Origin: Lepisosteus oculatus
Lineage: Eukaryota; Chordata; Actinopteri; Semionotiformes; Lepisosteidae
Length of the DNA: 64,000 nt
NCBI RefSeq assembly: GCF_040954835.1
Contig: NC_090704.1
Span: 14,720,001 to 14,784,000 of the forward strand
Reading direction: 5' to 3'
Shown one piece after another: positions 37,651 through 51,500 of the stretch (positions within the stretch are counted from its first letter, which is position 1; every line of letters starts with the position of its first letter). The notes beneath the pieces were generated by a model, which did no database searches, had not been told where the DNA came from, and saw nothing but the letters and a program-made list of their open reading frames with translations. The translations under genes were made by a program, and so were the position numbers.

Positions 37651-39982
37651 AATAATGATAAAGTTAATTTAAATTAACTAAAATTTGGGCATGTGAGCTG
37701 TAAGAGAAGATGGACGGGAAAATAGCCCAGCACAGACATATGTCACTGACATACATTTTTAGATTTTGAGCTGATGGTTTTTGGTCTCATCACTAATCAA
37801 GGCCTCTTACTAGCAATACTCCCCCCAGCAGCACCACTAACACTGTTCTATGACTCATCCTGGTTTGACAGCCGACACAGCAGTGTGTCCAAATCACCTC
37901 ATCCTTTCTAGTGCCAGCTGTGATCGGGCAGATATCTCATTAAACCAAGTGCACCAGTCAGGATATAGCCCAATTTCTAAAAGCGCATTAAAATGAACTG
38001 GCATTGGTCAAAACCGTTCATGGAGAAATTGACTGAATGAGCTTGGTGTGCAATTCTCTAGAGGTTCAATAATAACACAAAAGTGAGTTAAGAAGGGTGC
38101 GCATTGTCGGCCTCCTCTTTACACTGCCAAACCACACATGAACTCTTCAGGTTGATGCGCTAGGCAGGCCTCAGCAGTCTCCTTCAATAATCTGCCATCT
38201 GCAAATTGTGGACCAAATGTAAATCACCAGGGGCCGGGTCTGGTCTGCATTGACCCAGCAGAGAATACACCTTGATCAAGGAAAATCCTAAATGCATGAC
38301 AGGTGCCTGGATCCTCACTGAAGATGAGAAAATGACTTGATTATGTATATTGCTGGAAATTGTGAGAACTGAGGTTTCTGGGTGCCATCTTACAGAGACC
38401 TAGGACATATCCAAATGCTCATGGATGACAATCAAAAATCTTGACTTATATAAAGTAACACTAATGATTTTATTTTTGATGACATTAACTATCACAAATA
38501 TCAGCATGGAGGGCCAGTGTGTCTGCATGGTTTCTAGGTCTTTTTAAAGCACCAGCACCTTAAGAACCTGAGAGAGGCTGCTAAATTGGTCCCCTTCAGC
38601 CAATAATGAGCTGACTGAGCTTGTTCAAAAGCTAAGAATGAACACCTGTAGAGACACTGCCATCCCTGCTTTAAAGGTTTCAAAGAAGCTATGAAGCAAA
38701 GAGCTGTGATGAATTTAAATACGCGTATAAACGTTTTAGCCACCTTTGGAAATACATTTCTGAATCTGACAATGTGTGTAGCATAAATATCATAACAATA
38801 TCATAAAAGATAAAGATAAAAAATTAAATGAAACACTTGAGTAGCTCAATAAGATATTTCAGTGTAATAAAAAAAAGTAATTTTTGCAGGTGAGATTGAT
38901 GTGCTATATGCATGGTTTGCTAGATTTAGCCTAAAGGAAAGAAAAGGCCCCATTCAGAAACACTATTTCATGCATCAATAATACAAATAGAGAGGCATGC
39001 TAGCCACACTTCTGAGATAAAAAAAGCATGATATCCTCCTGTTATGATATATGGAGTATGGAACAAGCAGCCCAGTCTTATTGTGGAAGCAAATCCCCTG
39101 GCTTCTTTCAGGAACCTGAATGAGATCCTCAGATGTATTGCAACAATGGAAACCCTCAGCAACAGATTCCCAGTCACTCATAAGATCTTCCACTCTACAA
39201 AACCTTGCATTCCTAAAAATGACAGCTGATACTTAACTGTAAAGTAAACCGAGAAGAACATCAGTTTAAAAACGAAACTCTCAACTGCATCCCTTTAAAG
39301 AATGTTAAAAAAAGTAACCACTAATTACGGGGGTTTTCACTTTCAGCGATGCCCGCTGTCTGTTCCTTGTTCACCTGTCTGTCCGATCCGCTTTTGACAG
39401 CATTCCCAGGCGTGTCTGAGGAGCTCCTCTTACCAGACAAACTCCCACTTGAGTGAGGAATGAGACCTGAGAAGTGAACCCTTCACTCTGAGTGGCGAGC
39501 ACAGTTTCAGGTGAGGAAGCCACTGAATTTGTGGTGATGAAATAAACACGGTGCTGTAGAAAAGAATTCTTCTCATGCAACAGTCAAAAGCAGAGATATA
39601 GGAGATACGACTGTGCTTATTACCGTACAGATCTACAGAAGTGAAAAGTTAACACACATTCCATCTTCTTATAGAAAATTACAAACCATTATTTTGTACA
39701 TTATTCTCAGCAGAGAGGTGAATGATTATGCAATTATTTACCTATAAGAAATTGTAGAACTATCTGTTTTACCTGCAATTTATTTTAAAGTGTCTTTGTT
39801 ATCTCAAGTCCTTATCCATGTCCTTAGTTACTGTACCATACATACAGTATATATATGCAATAGATCCATCAGCGTTACTACAACTCTCCATAAGTTGCTT
39901 CTATCCACAACACTCAAGCTAAAGTAGGAATTCCTTCAGCCAACATAATAGACTGTAATTTTCTACCCACTCCTATGTATGT
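37651..39982. other. intergenic, no gene recognised
   Basis: Contains moderately complex sequence at 37740-38720 that does not read as exons. No family was recognised. Confidence 0.45.
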
Positions 39983-40215
39983 ACAGGGGCTATCAAACGT
40001 ATTCAGACCCTTAGACTTTTTCACAGTTTACTATGTTATAATATAGAGTCAAAATATACTTGAGATTTTCTGCCGATACAAAACAATCCATAATGTCAAA
40101 GTGAAAACATATTTCTACACATCCTCCTAAATTAATTATAATTAAAAAACAGAAAACAAGTGATTGTTGACTTGTGTTTATCAATGGCGAAAAATCCCAA
40201 ATACATTATAATTCC
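39983..40215. repeat. Tc1/mariner-like terminal fragment
   Basis: GGGGCTATCAAACGTATTCAG with GACCCTTAGACTTTTTCACA, then CATAATGTCAAAGTGAAAAC, is the familiar end of a fish Tc1-like element (TATTCAGACCCTT.. ..AATGACAAAGTGAAAAC). No transposase frame is left. Confidence 0.7.
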
Positions 40216-41975
40216 AAATTGTAACACAGTAAAACGTGAAAAAATGTGAATGTAACTCAGCCTCCAGACCCCCCAGACCCCTCTGGTGACAGAATTCCAG
40301 GACACAGTTGTTGTGTGGACCCAGAAAGCACGAACAAAGGAAGAGGATAGCATATTTAAGAGTTCATTAGAGTCTAATTGTAGGTCTGTTGAACACATGA
40401 TGGTCATCACAAGTGATACTTCAGTACAGTATATATTGCAGGTATGAGGTAAACTTTGTTTTCCCTAAGGAATTCTCTTGTAGAACTCTCATTGAAAACC
40501 AGCTTTAGAAATGTTTTGTTTTTCCAGCGCATGACATTGCTATCATTAGTCACAAATAAAAATCACCAGCCTAGTACAAAAATGATGACACACATTTTAT
40601 TATTACGGCAAACATAAGTGGATTTGTAAAACCAGTGAAGAATTAACTTAAAACAGTATAAACCTATGCTAAGAGTTTTGATGAGAATTTTTAAAACCAG
40701 TGAGTGGATGAAACAGTGTTTTTTAACTTCACGTTGTTCAATTTTGCCTGCAGTACAATAATAATAATAATGATGACTTATTCAGAATTACTAAGAATTC
40801 AGCCTTGTTGAATTGAGTTGTAGCCTTTCTTGCTTGATCACTCCTGTTGAATTCTGACATAGCTCTAATACTGCAAACTGTATATAAGCATTTCATTAAA
40901 AAATATTAGTACTGTAAAGCAGTACTGTAATACAACCAATATAATTCATAACTATCTAAAGAAAAAAAATGCACCTAATGGCCTCCCTTGCTAGCTAACC
41001 CGTGTTCTGTTTTTACAGTTCCGTTTTTATAAAGACAAATGGATTCTGATTCGAAAAGAACGCAGTCCCCGCTCTTCTGAATCCTATATGAGCACGACCG
41101 CCCTCTAGTGTTTTTCCCAAGTAACTACCAAAGGAAGAAAAATGGAACTTGCAAGAAACCTACAGCTCCTTATCAGGTATTGCTGATCATGTGCTGTTAG
41201 TTGGGTTTTTTTTCTTATCCACTGTGTGGTAGAGCAAGGAATGTAAGATCAGGGTAACCTGTTTAATCACCGCGGCTAAAAGCCCAAACCTATTTGGAAT
41301 TATATTCCATTCTGAGAGCAGGGATACAAATATGATCTTTCAGACAAAATGCCAAGCGCTCATGATCGTAGCACAGTTCTTTGAAATTAAAAAAAGACAA
41401 CACTAAAACAACTTCCCATCTGCAATTGCAAGGCTTATCTTATAGATTATGATATTCCAAGTGTGTCCTCCAACCCACACGGAAAGTCTGTCAGCCAGGC
41501 AAACCCATAATAATGTACATTTGCTGGTGCCACGAGGTGATAGCAAACAAATTTATCTGGACCCACAGAACACCGTGGCCTCTTTTTATTTTCACAATAC
41601 AATTGAAACCAGATCAGATGCAGTGTATCCTATTGCATGTCTGTGCAGACAATACGCTAGGTGGTGTATTTTCTTTCTGTTTTATCTGTCCTTTTTCAGC
41701 CTGCAGCTATGGATGACTTGTGCTCACAAATGGAACAGGAGCCCGTGTTTAAACTAGGAAGTCCCATTCCAATGTTTTAGTTTATACTGTAAGATTCTCA
41801 CAAAGCATTTTTCTGTACTTTTTAGAAGGATAAATCTGTGTGGGTTGCCACGCAGAAAAAGGGCATGATTTCAAAATGCTGTCACACAATCACAACAGCA
41901 CACTACTAACAGACAAAAGGCAATAATGGCTTTTGTATTATTATATAATCAATATTAAGTATTAATACTACATTT
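40216..41975. other. intergenic, no gene recognised
   Basis: AT-rich spacer. A 102-codon frame at 41449-41757 (+) overlaps another frame in a second register and has no motif. Confidence 0.5.
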
Positions 41976-42310
41976 GGTTGTGCAGTGATTAGCATTGCTG
42001 CTTTGCAGCGCGGGGGCTCTGGGTTCACCTCCTGGGGTAGTCTATGTGGAGTTTGCGCATTCTCTATGTGTTCACTTGAGTTTTCTCTTCCCACAGTCCA
42101 AAAACATACTGGTAGGTTAATTGTCTCCTGGGAAAAGCTGGCCCAGGTGTGGGTAGTTGTGTTTGTGTCTGTGTGTGCCCTGAGGTGGACTGGTGTCCCA
42201 TCAGGGATGTATCCCACCTTGTGCCTGTTGCTTGCCGAGACAGGCTCCAGCTCTTCAGCTCTCCTGTCTGTACTGGATAAAGTGGTTACAAAATGGTTGG
42301 ATGAATGCTA
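41976..42310 (+). repeat. tRNA/L2-type SINE
   Basis: Begins GTGCAGTGATTAGCATTGCT. It contains CTTTGCAGCGCGGGGGCTCT, GGGTTCACCTC, CTTCCCACAGTCC, CATACTGGTAGGTTAATTG, TGGACTGGTGTCCCATC, and ends ATAAAGTGGTTACAAAATGG. Better preserved than the copy at 32495. Confidence 0.85.
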
Positions 42311-44960
42311 AATTGGTCCAAATTCACTGAAGTAGGTTAAGCTGACCCCACAATAAAGCCACAGTTCAAGCCACACAATCCTTTGCTGTACTGTGGAAAA
42401 TCTGCCCAAACATTAGCAACAAAACTCAGCTCAGACGCTCAAACAGCATTTCACAAACATTTGGAATTCCATGGCTAGAGTTCAGCCTGTATAGCCAAAA
42501 GACAAACCAAGCTGTTCACTTCCAACGAGGGAATAGAACTCCATTCACAGGAACTACAAAACGCTGTATCTTGGCCATTGTTAACCCAATTTCTTCAATA
42601 AAGGCTTTACAAATATCCTGCCCACTAGCCTGGACAGTTCTCACTGGCCCCCCCGGATCAGCTCATAAGGAATCAGCAGTCATGCGTTTACTAATGAAGC
42701 AATAATTCACAAAAATGTTTTAAAAAAACATTACTTTATTTAATTAATTTGTACATAATGTACATTATGTGAAGTGACAACGGGTTATTAATTGTATCTA
42801 GTGAAAAACAAATATCAGCAAATAAGAGCAAAGAACCAAGAGCATACTTACAAAGCTGACCTGGCCAACTAAAACAAAATATGGCTTTTTAGAAGACCCA
42901 CAACAATACAAAACCCTCACATCTTTTAAACTGTAGGAATTGTTTAAACAATATTATCACAATGCAAATTAAAAACCTACAAGGGGAACCAGACTCATTG
43001 GTTTTATTCATTTCGCCTGAACTTGGTTGTTTAAACATGTTGTCAAAACTTATCAAAGATCACAGAGATGACTACAGAGTGCCTTGGAAACCTATTAGCC
43101 CAGCTGCACATGAATGAGCAGGGATTAATATTTCCATCATCACATACCTTGGTTTGTTAAACATTTCAAGAAGCACTATCTCCGTCACAGTTTGTGCTTC
43201 CTTTGTTATCAACAAGGCAAAAGCTATTTTATCATCAGAGCATTGCAGTGTGGTTTTGACTAATGCAGCCTTTTACTTTATAACAAGTCAATTAAAAACA
43301 ACTGAGTGGAATTACACTGCTTAACACGGTTTAAGACTTTCTTTTATCACTCCATTTAATGACACCTTAGAGGACGGTTCTGAAAACTGACAAAGGTAGG
43401 ATTAAGTCATCAAAACCTGGAATTACAGCTTTCAGTGCTGGGTACAATTCAGATTGATACAAGAAAACTCAATTGCCCTTCTCCAGGGGTAAGCCCATAA
43501 AATGTACAAAATGAATTAAATTATGAGACAAATTTCCAATTCGAGGAAAAGGACCAGATTTTGATCTTCAGAAAGATTTAGGAAAGTCATCAGTCTTTGC
43601 TAAACAAACCAAGTAAAATACAAATAACTCCCTTTCTAGTCAATTAGAGATTGAATCATGATCAGCCTTTGCATTCCCATTAAAGACATCAATATACAAA
43701 ATAATTCGAACAGCTTCATCCTTCAATGATGCTCAATGGAGGTGCATGCACTTTAAAAGGTAACATTACACTGTACATAATGAGGGTTGGAGTGTCACTT
43801 GGATGGTTTCTTACAACATAATAGACAGGAATACAGCTGAGATGAGTTACAACAAGGGTCAGCTTTCTATGTTCTTTGCCTGAAGCATTAGATCCGAATA
43901 TGCACACAAATCTAGAATTCTGGAATATCAGTGTTATAATGACATCTGATTCCAGAACTAAGCCTGATGAATACAAAGGGACAGCTTTTCAAGGTAGCCA
44001 TTATATTGCTTTTTTTAAAAAAAAAGATGCCCTTTAATTTCTGGTCCAAAGTAACAGATGACTATGTGCTGTAATAATGGAACAAAATACCATGAATCAC
44101 CCATAATGCTCCCAAAGGCAGCTGAAGTTTAGTATTTGTTCACAGATTAAATGAATCAGTATCTAGAGTAACCTCATGGAAGCAACGCAATTATAAAAGA
44201 CAATAAAGCTCTGTTTCCAACGTTTGCTAAAAGCCAGCTCAGAACATTCCGAGAGAACAGGCATTCCACACTATGGCTCAAGTCACTGAAAAATCCAGGA
44301 TCCCATCATCACATACTTCAACTCTGTCCTGGAAGTCATTCTGCACTTCTGAGACTTCATTAAAGCAGCTATTAGACTCACGCTTTTCTAGAGCACTTCT
44401 AAAACAAAATATATTCACTTTCCCTAGAGACAATGTAGCCACACTTCCGTGTGCTGTACTACGGCTTCTCAAGCTTCACTGTCAATAGAGCCTAAGAACT
44501 CAATTTAACTGTGTCCTATGACACATACAGTACATTTGAGAACAATTTACCTTCATGTTTACAAACTATTCAAACTTGTCCTCCCTGTATTTTGAGTTAA
44601 CATTTAACCACTGATCATAGTACCAATCTCACAAGTCTAAAATGTTAAGAAAGTCTAATACTGAAGACCAAAAATCTAATTTGTCTTCTTAAGTTTATAA
44701 TCTCAATACAGCCTACTCAAATTACACAATACAGCTGTTCATATCCCAAGAGCACGAGTTGCATTTTATTACACAGTCAAAGTGAAAGGAGACGTTCTAA
44801 AACTAAAGAAGCATTAAAGCAGGATTTTTTTGTAGGCGCAGTTAATATTTGGTTTAATAGTAGTATCAATTTAATTTCAATTATTCAGCATTTGTGGTAC
44901 AAACAAGAGCGAACTGCGCCCTCTTGCGATACATTGAAGTTTTATTCGGTCCATTGTTTA
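42311..44960. other. intergenic, no gene recognised
   Basis: No exon-like sequence. Marks the right end of the gene-poor stretch between dmrt2b and cfap144. Confidence 0.5.
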
Positions 44961-44962
44961 TG

Positions 44963-44975
44963 GTTGCTAAGTTAC
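44963..44975. promoter_or_regulatory. RFX X-box-like site upstream of cfap144
   Basis: GTTGCTAAGTTAC compared with the X-box pattern GTNRCC-(0-3)-RGYAAC has two mismatches and a one-base spacer. It sits 155 bp before the cfap144 ATG, where ciliary X-boxes usually lie. Suggestive only. Confidence 0.35.
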
Positions 44976-45130
44976 ACATCAGAGCAACAAGCAGCCTTCC
45001 GACGTGGTCGAACCTATCGCTTTTCTAACTTGACAGCTTTCCTGAAGCACCTTGCATTTCTCCCTTACTCCAAGTTGTTCTTGCTGGTTTCTGATCGGGA
45101 TAAGACGGCTAGCTGGAAGCACGGAGCAGG

Positions 45131-46704
45131 ATGGCGGCTAAGGGGAAGGAAAAAGAGAAGGAGCCGGTGGATATTGTGCACCAGAACGCAATCCTCTGTG
45201 AAACTATCATGAAAGAACAGCGAAGCCAAAAACTCTACACCCAATTCAGTATTAATCCCTTCAAAAAACGTAAGCAGTAACATTTACAGATTGAATCACA
45301 GGCGTCTCGGCGAAACATCATTATGTTGAATGTTATGTTTATTTCCCTCGAGACTTCTATCGATTTTGACCAACAAAAATTAGAAAAGTGCAGACAAGAT
45401 AAAAAAAACTGCTTTTTGAAATCGACACCAATCTAATGTATATATATATTCCCCCTAGTTCACGTTTTGCCTGGGAAGCCGATGCCGAGGCACGCCAATG
45501 AAGACGGGAAGGAAGACCGTAAGTGAAGTTAATCACTTTAGAAACGATTGGTTTTAAGATGCATATTAAAAGTGTTTTTGTCTCCCTACGGTCGCAGTAG
45601 GTTAAGAAAGTAGAACAGTCTTCAGTCCTTCGAATTATACGTTACACTTTTCGCAGTGCAGCTTTGGAGGATCTTTTCAAATTTTAAGGTCCTTAACAGC
45701 ACATTAAGGCTTCGTCAGTCCCCCTGGTGTTACTTACAAGTCACATAAGAACGTCCATCCATCGCTTCATTTCTTAGAAATATTACATTGCCTTAGTCAG
45801 GTGGGAATAAAGTATCACGCGTTTGCTTATTGGGTAATTAAAATGACAAACTCAAAAGAAATTACTGCAGAATTTTAAAGTTTCAACTTGGAAAAATAAA
45901 GCTGAACAGTTCTAATATTTTTTTCCCCATAAGACCCCTGCTGCAGATATACAATTTTCTGCTTACATGTTGTTCAAATACCTTCATGTTTTGAAATACT
46001 ACATAAGTAGCCAACTGTACACACATTTCTTGTTTCTTTTGCCTCCTAGCTAATTTTTTAAAAATCATCCACGGCGCTAGACTGGAACCTACAAAGAAAT
46101 ACACCCATCCGCAGACAGAGAGCCAGGAAATTGGCTGGATATCCACACCCCTGGTAAGCTGCATGGTCCACAGATGCATGGACTGGAGGAACATTCGAAA
46201 GCCAAATGAGATTAGCAGTTCACAGATTTAGTATACAGTATGTTTGATAAGACGTTTGCACAAGAAATTGTGAAGAGAAGATGTAGCTCAAACAGTGTGT
46301 CTCATTGGAAGTGTTTTATTTGTATGAATACCTGTTGTATCAATCAGGCATTTAGTGATTTAACCAATTAACACATTGAACACTGAAACATAAATATGTA
46401 GCAGTTTACCCTGTACAGTGAAATCCAGTATTGGGCAAGCTGCTTTTGTGAGCCACATTTAGTCCTATCTTCAAAGCAATATCTACATGGAAAATTAATA
46501 TTTAATCAAACATAATAACAGACCAGGAACTAAATGTCCTGCATGAGTTTCTTAAAAGGAAGTTTTTTTTAACACATGCTGCTGTTGCAGATCGTTTCAG
46601 ATCGAAGCGATCGAAGGATCAGCTTCCCACGGCAGAATTCAGAAATCACGAAGTACATGGATGCAGCGTGGCGCCTGAAAGAGCAAACGCAGAACCTGGG
46701 ATAG
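45131..46704 (+). CDS. cfap144: cilia- and flagella-associated protein 144 (FAM183A)
   Basis: Coding exons are 45131-45269, 45459-45518, 46050-46153 and 46591-46704 (stop TAG), giving 138 residues, close to the ~134 of the human protein. Phases are 1, 1 and 0 with GT-AG ends. Family words are VHQNAIL and [14 protein letters not shown] in exon 1, GKPMPRH in exon 2, FLKIIHGA and [15 protein letters not shown] in exon 3, and SDRRISFPR in exon 4. No signal peptide or membrane segment is seen. CFAP144 is a small microtubule-associated protein of motile-cilium doublet microtubules. The next genes, ebna1bp2 and cfap57, are its conserved neighbours in vertebrates. The ATG opens [10 protein letters not shown] and is the first one in the exon's frame. 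Confidence 0.9.
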
Positions 46705-46859
46705 CATTTCCTCCACTGCAGGACAGCAAGTTACACGCGGAGAGCTATTGCCTCTCCTTGAAAAGCAGGAGAATGAACGTTCACAGCTGTAAACCAGCAT
46801 TCTGCCCCAAACTGTAGCTGAACTATGCAATGGTGGCCACCTGTCTTCCAAACTGAATG

Positions 46860-46865
46860 ATTAAA
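46860..46865 (+). other. candidate polyadenylation signal for cfap144
   Basis: ATTAAA, a common variant hexamer, 156 bp after the cfap144 stop. Confidence 0.4.
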
Positions 46866-47451
46866 CAAGATCTTGACAAACTATCAAAATTCATTTATTT
46901 TAAAATCAACTGTCTTGGTTAAAAAACTTAAAATATAAGGAGAACATACAATCATAATCACCAAACCCTTTCTTCAGTCTTTTTGTTCAGAATTGCAGCC
47001 TAAAGCTGTACCAGGGGCTTCTTAAAAGTGAATCAAAGGACACTACTGGACCACACCCTCAAAATGCAATCAGGTTGTTCATTCTTTTAAGTGGATGGAG
47101 AACAAATAGTTTATATACATTTTTAGGCTGTAAAGGGCACTTTTGCCCTTCATATCATACATATTTCAGAACTGATACACTATTTTATTAATAGGTTAGC
47201 AGACCTTTATCCAGGAGAACTTTATATAAAGAGAGGCAAGATTTACTTGTCTTTGTACCATGTTTCAAGTTTACAGAAATGGTATACACAAGTTAAAAAA
47301 ATGAGCTAGAAGAGCAACACAAAGAAAAACGTGACCCAAAACAGTATACAGACTGTGTGTGCACCAAGGCTGTCCGATGTCCTGCACAGCATGAGGACAG
47401 TAAATGAGCAATAAGCCCACCACACTGCCATGCGGAACTACTATATCCCAT
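46866..47451. other. spacer after cfap144
   Basis: Nothing recognised apart from the flank of the SINE that follows. Confidence 0.5.
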
Positions 47452-47667
47452 GGCCAGCAGAGGAATCCTACTCCGCTGGGCCCCTGAGCAAGGCCCTTAA
47501 CCCCAACTGCTCCAGGGGTGCCATAAAAATGGCTGACCCTGTGCTCTGACCCCAAGCTTCTCTCTCCCCACCTGTGTGCCTGTGTCTCATTGAAAGCAAG
47601 TTGGGGTATGCAAAAGACAAATTCCTAATGCAAGAAATTGTATATGGCTAATAAAAGTGATCTTATA
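47452..47667 (+). repeat. tRNA-type SINE, head-truncated
   Basis: Starts within the body (CAGCAGAGGAATCCTACTC), continues CTGAGCAAGGCCCTTAACCC and CTCCAGGGGTGCCAT, and ends AAGAAATTGTATATGGCTAA plus TAAAAGTGATCTTA. Same family as 25059-25335. Confidence 0.85.
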
Positions 47668-48103
47668 TGTACAGTGAGGGGTACCTTGCTCATTTAACTT
47701 ATTTTACACAATCATTCATGCACAAGAAAATTAATGCTAAACTAAACTAATTTGAATGCATACTTATATATAATAAAATTTCAAATTGAGCAAAATAAGT
47801 TTCTTAACATTAATGACACTTGCAAGTTACCGGACAATTCCTAGGTGAATCCATGCATCTTAAATATTGTTGCAACAATATCACAATTTGTGAGAATGCT
47901 GAATGTTTTTAGTAATTTATTTTTCAATACTTGAAAAATCTGTACAGAAAAATACAAAACCACAGGTACAGGTAACTTTCATGAGATTATACACAGAAGA
48001 AGGTACTTCCTATAACATTATTTCTACAGCGTATTGTAATAGAAATGCCCGTGTATCTTCTTAACATAAAAGTTTTATTTAACTCCCGATTTAAAAAAGA
48101 AAT

Positions 48104-48499
48104 CTAAAAAAAACTTCTCCAAACAGAAACCTGTACATCAGCACACTTTTGACAAATCACTTCTGCAAGTTCTGTAACTCTCTGTTGCTGTTTTCCTGCT
48201 TGCCTTGGAAAGCACATGTACAAAACGTTGCCAAAAGAACATTCATACACTGGCTGTGCCAAGACACTCACTGAGGCTCCCAGTGGTTCCTCTGGATGGT
48301 GTGGAGAAAATACTGACGTGTCCACAAAAACAGCCTCAAACACTGGCAGCTATTCAAGGAATTTGTTTTTGAAAGACTGTAGCCCGTAGGTACCGAACTG
48401 AAAAACATACAGAAAAGGTGTCTCTCCATTTGTCATGAATACTGTATAGGGGGAAATTAGCTTTGAAAACTCCATTAACATGGTTTCCAAAAGTAGATT
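48104..48499 (-). other. unexplained open frame downstream of ebna1bp2
   Basis: Behind a good acceptor (TCTGTTCCCAG at 48510-48500) one minus-strand frame runs 132 codons with a single internal TAG at 48350-48352. The first part would encode 49 residues and the second 81. I do not recognise the product. The stretch could equally be the ebna1bp2 3' UTR, since a TTTATT (minus AATAAA) lies at 48074-48079. Possible readings are an alternative terminal exon, a decayed exon of another gene, or chance. Confidence 0.25.
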
Positions 48500-48563
48500 C
48501 TGGGAACAGAAAGACAAATCAGTAGAGACTAAAAAATAAAACCAAAAAGGACCCAGGCAGTAC

Positions 48564-51500
48564 CTATCGAGAGCGATTCTTCATCTTCTTCCGGACCTCC
48601 TTGCCTGGCCTCTTCTGCAAAGTAAAAAATAAAAAAAGTCAGAAAAATAAAACAGCAGGAAAGACTTCAGTTGTCAACGTATCATTACCATTTCTGTAAC
48701 TGTAGCACACCTTTTTAACCCTCCAGATAAGAAGCCCCAAAACAGTCCCCAATACTGTAAGGTACAGAATATAGAAAGATCTAGGTGATAAGATTTTTAA
48801 ATAGATCCAAAATGTCTCTAAGAAACAATTCCTCCCACCTGCAGCAATTCATACATTCTTAATACTCAATTATTTTAAAAGAAGCAATATTATTTTTAAC
48901 TTTCAAAGGTGACAAAATAGGTTATCAAAAAGCTATGGGCGGTTATCAATATATTGTTTATTAACCCTCATTTGTCAATCACCTGTGTTTTTTTTTCTCG
49001 TTTTCAGCAATAAATTAACCTTTCTTCTTTCGTCTGCAGCCTGCACACTGACTCAACTAGTCAATTCACCATCTTATGTTAAAAAGCAAATGCATCTTTT
49101 AAAAATGACAGTATATTTTGAAAGCCCTGGTTCACACCAGAGGCAAAGGGCATGCCACTCACGTTGGATTTCTGCTTCCGTCCTTTCCCAAACTTCCCTC
49201 CTTTGCCGTGTGCAAATTTCGCCTTGAAGCCCGAGACATCATCGTAACTCTCCTTGGTGTTCCACTTCGAGCCGCGTTTCTTGCCACCAAACCCAAATTT
49301 CTGGTCCTTGTACTTCCTCTTTGCGCTGGGGCTGTGGACAAGTACAACAGTTCGGTGCTAAACTGACCCCTGGTAGCGTGACGGACGGAATGACAAGAGA
49401 TTATCTACAGATCTCACGGGAAGTACCCAAGTTGTAAGGTTAGACTGATGAAGAAAAAAAAAAGGAGAGCTCTTACCCTCGTTGATTCATGACTGGCTTT
49501 GATAGGCTATCCCCTTTCTTGCCTTTTTCCTGGTCACCATCCAGGAAATCAAGCTTGTCGGTCATTCCTGTAGAGTAAGAATTTGCTGTACATTACGCAT
49601 CAAGATTAAAAAACAGTTTTTACCTACAGTAGTATTACAGTCCCCTTCAGCTTCACTTGTTTTTCTACAGAAAATGGAAGGAACAGTAAAATCACTTGAC
49701 ATTATTTTCCACTCACAAGAAAATAATTGAACTGAATCTGAAAGTCTCTTATTTGCCGTCTTTTAGAAATGTATTATTATAGCACAATAAGACAAGCATA
49801 TTAAGGTAAAGTCATGGACTGGTATCTAAAACCAGTCTAAAACCTTGCGTTAGTATCCTCATCCTTTGTGTAAGCCCACTGTACCTTTCTGGTATTTCTT
49901 TACTGCAGTCATCATGGCTTTCTTCGCCTTCTGTCTTTTCTGCAGCACCTCCGTCTGAACCTACAACACACCGATAATTCAGAAAAACAGATCCCCACAA
50001 ATCACCAAACAATGACCAACTTTAAAAGCTTAATTCAAAAGTGAGAACCCTCAGTTTGTACAAACCATAATAAGTAGGATGAAGATCTATTACACTTTCA
50101 TTTGTACAATTCATGCAGGTCATAAAACATGCAAGGTATGAGTAAACAACTGTGGAAGGAGACAGTCCTTACAGGTAGACAGCAGAACCCACTGACTTAC
50201 CTTTTTGCCATATTTCCGCTGCTCTCGGAGTTTCTTGGCTTTCTCAGACCTCTCCATTGCTGTCTGTTTGGCCAGCAATTTTGTTCTAATCTACAAGAGA
50301 AGATGTACAGGATATACATCACACAAAAATCAGATCTCGTTCAAAGGAGTTAGTTCAATACAATTTTTTTCAAATGCGAATTCATACCAGCTTTAACACA
50401 CTTGGATACAGATGTGAAACACGAACGCACTTGACAGATTTTGTAAAGACTTCACGCCGTTTTGAAATGTCAAATTCAACAACAGAAGAGAATTTAGCAT
50501 TTTTGTCTATGCTACAGACTGATTAAGATGCTAAACCATTTGCTGGAAAAGACAAATTGCCTGTAACAGACTGCATTAGGAGCCCCCAAGTTTATTTTAA
50601 ATCCACTAATAATCTCTCTGTGTCTCATGCGTCAGTATGTGGGACCAACCTTTTGCATTTGCTGGTCAGATTTGGCCATTTCAGCAAAATAATCCTCTGG
50701 TCTCTTGGTAGCAATCTTCAATTTGTGCAACCGTGGTAATGCTTCCAGCACAGAAGCTTGGGCCTGACGATAGCTAAAATACATTGAGGAAAAACAGGCA
50801 ATGAGAAAAAAAAGTGTGATGAATACTTCCCACAATAACACAAGAAACATGCGTTTATCCACTGTTTTTCTCTTGGTGTCTCAAGATTTTTTGAGGAAGC
50901 TTGCCTTGGCATTTATCTTCATTACGTACGTCTATATGTACACATGGGAAAGTAAAACATAATAGCAATATAACTTGACTCATGAGCTTAAAAAAAATAA
51001 AGACCCAGCAAAGGCAAGGGTGTATATATAAGCCTGTTCCAAGATGTTGACAGTTGCAGTCTAGTCTCTCCAATAGATCGAGGCAGGGAGTTCCACAGAC
51101 ATTGTGGCTCATTGCGAGAAGGCTGTCTTTAGTACCTTATACACGATCAGGACAACCTTACAGTCCACTCCACATTTTACAGGAAGCCAGTGATATGTAC
51201 AAAAGAATGCTGATGCAGAATAATTTTAATGAGTGCACAAGCCACAGCATTACTGATGTACTCAAGATTATTTAATATACAAGGGAGATAACTAATAAGT
51301 GAGTCATTTTTGTAGCCTAACTGATGAAAAAGGGCTTAATTCATATTTCAGCATTAGAGGCAAAAATCTCAACCCTTTAAAGTTCCAATCTGCAAAATGG
51401 CAACTCTTTGCATACTGTGGTGAATAAAGGCTTTTGCGGGCTTACAAGAACATCTCTCTCTGGAAGTCATCCTCTGCATTGATCTCCCCACTCTCCTCTG

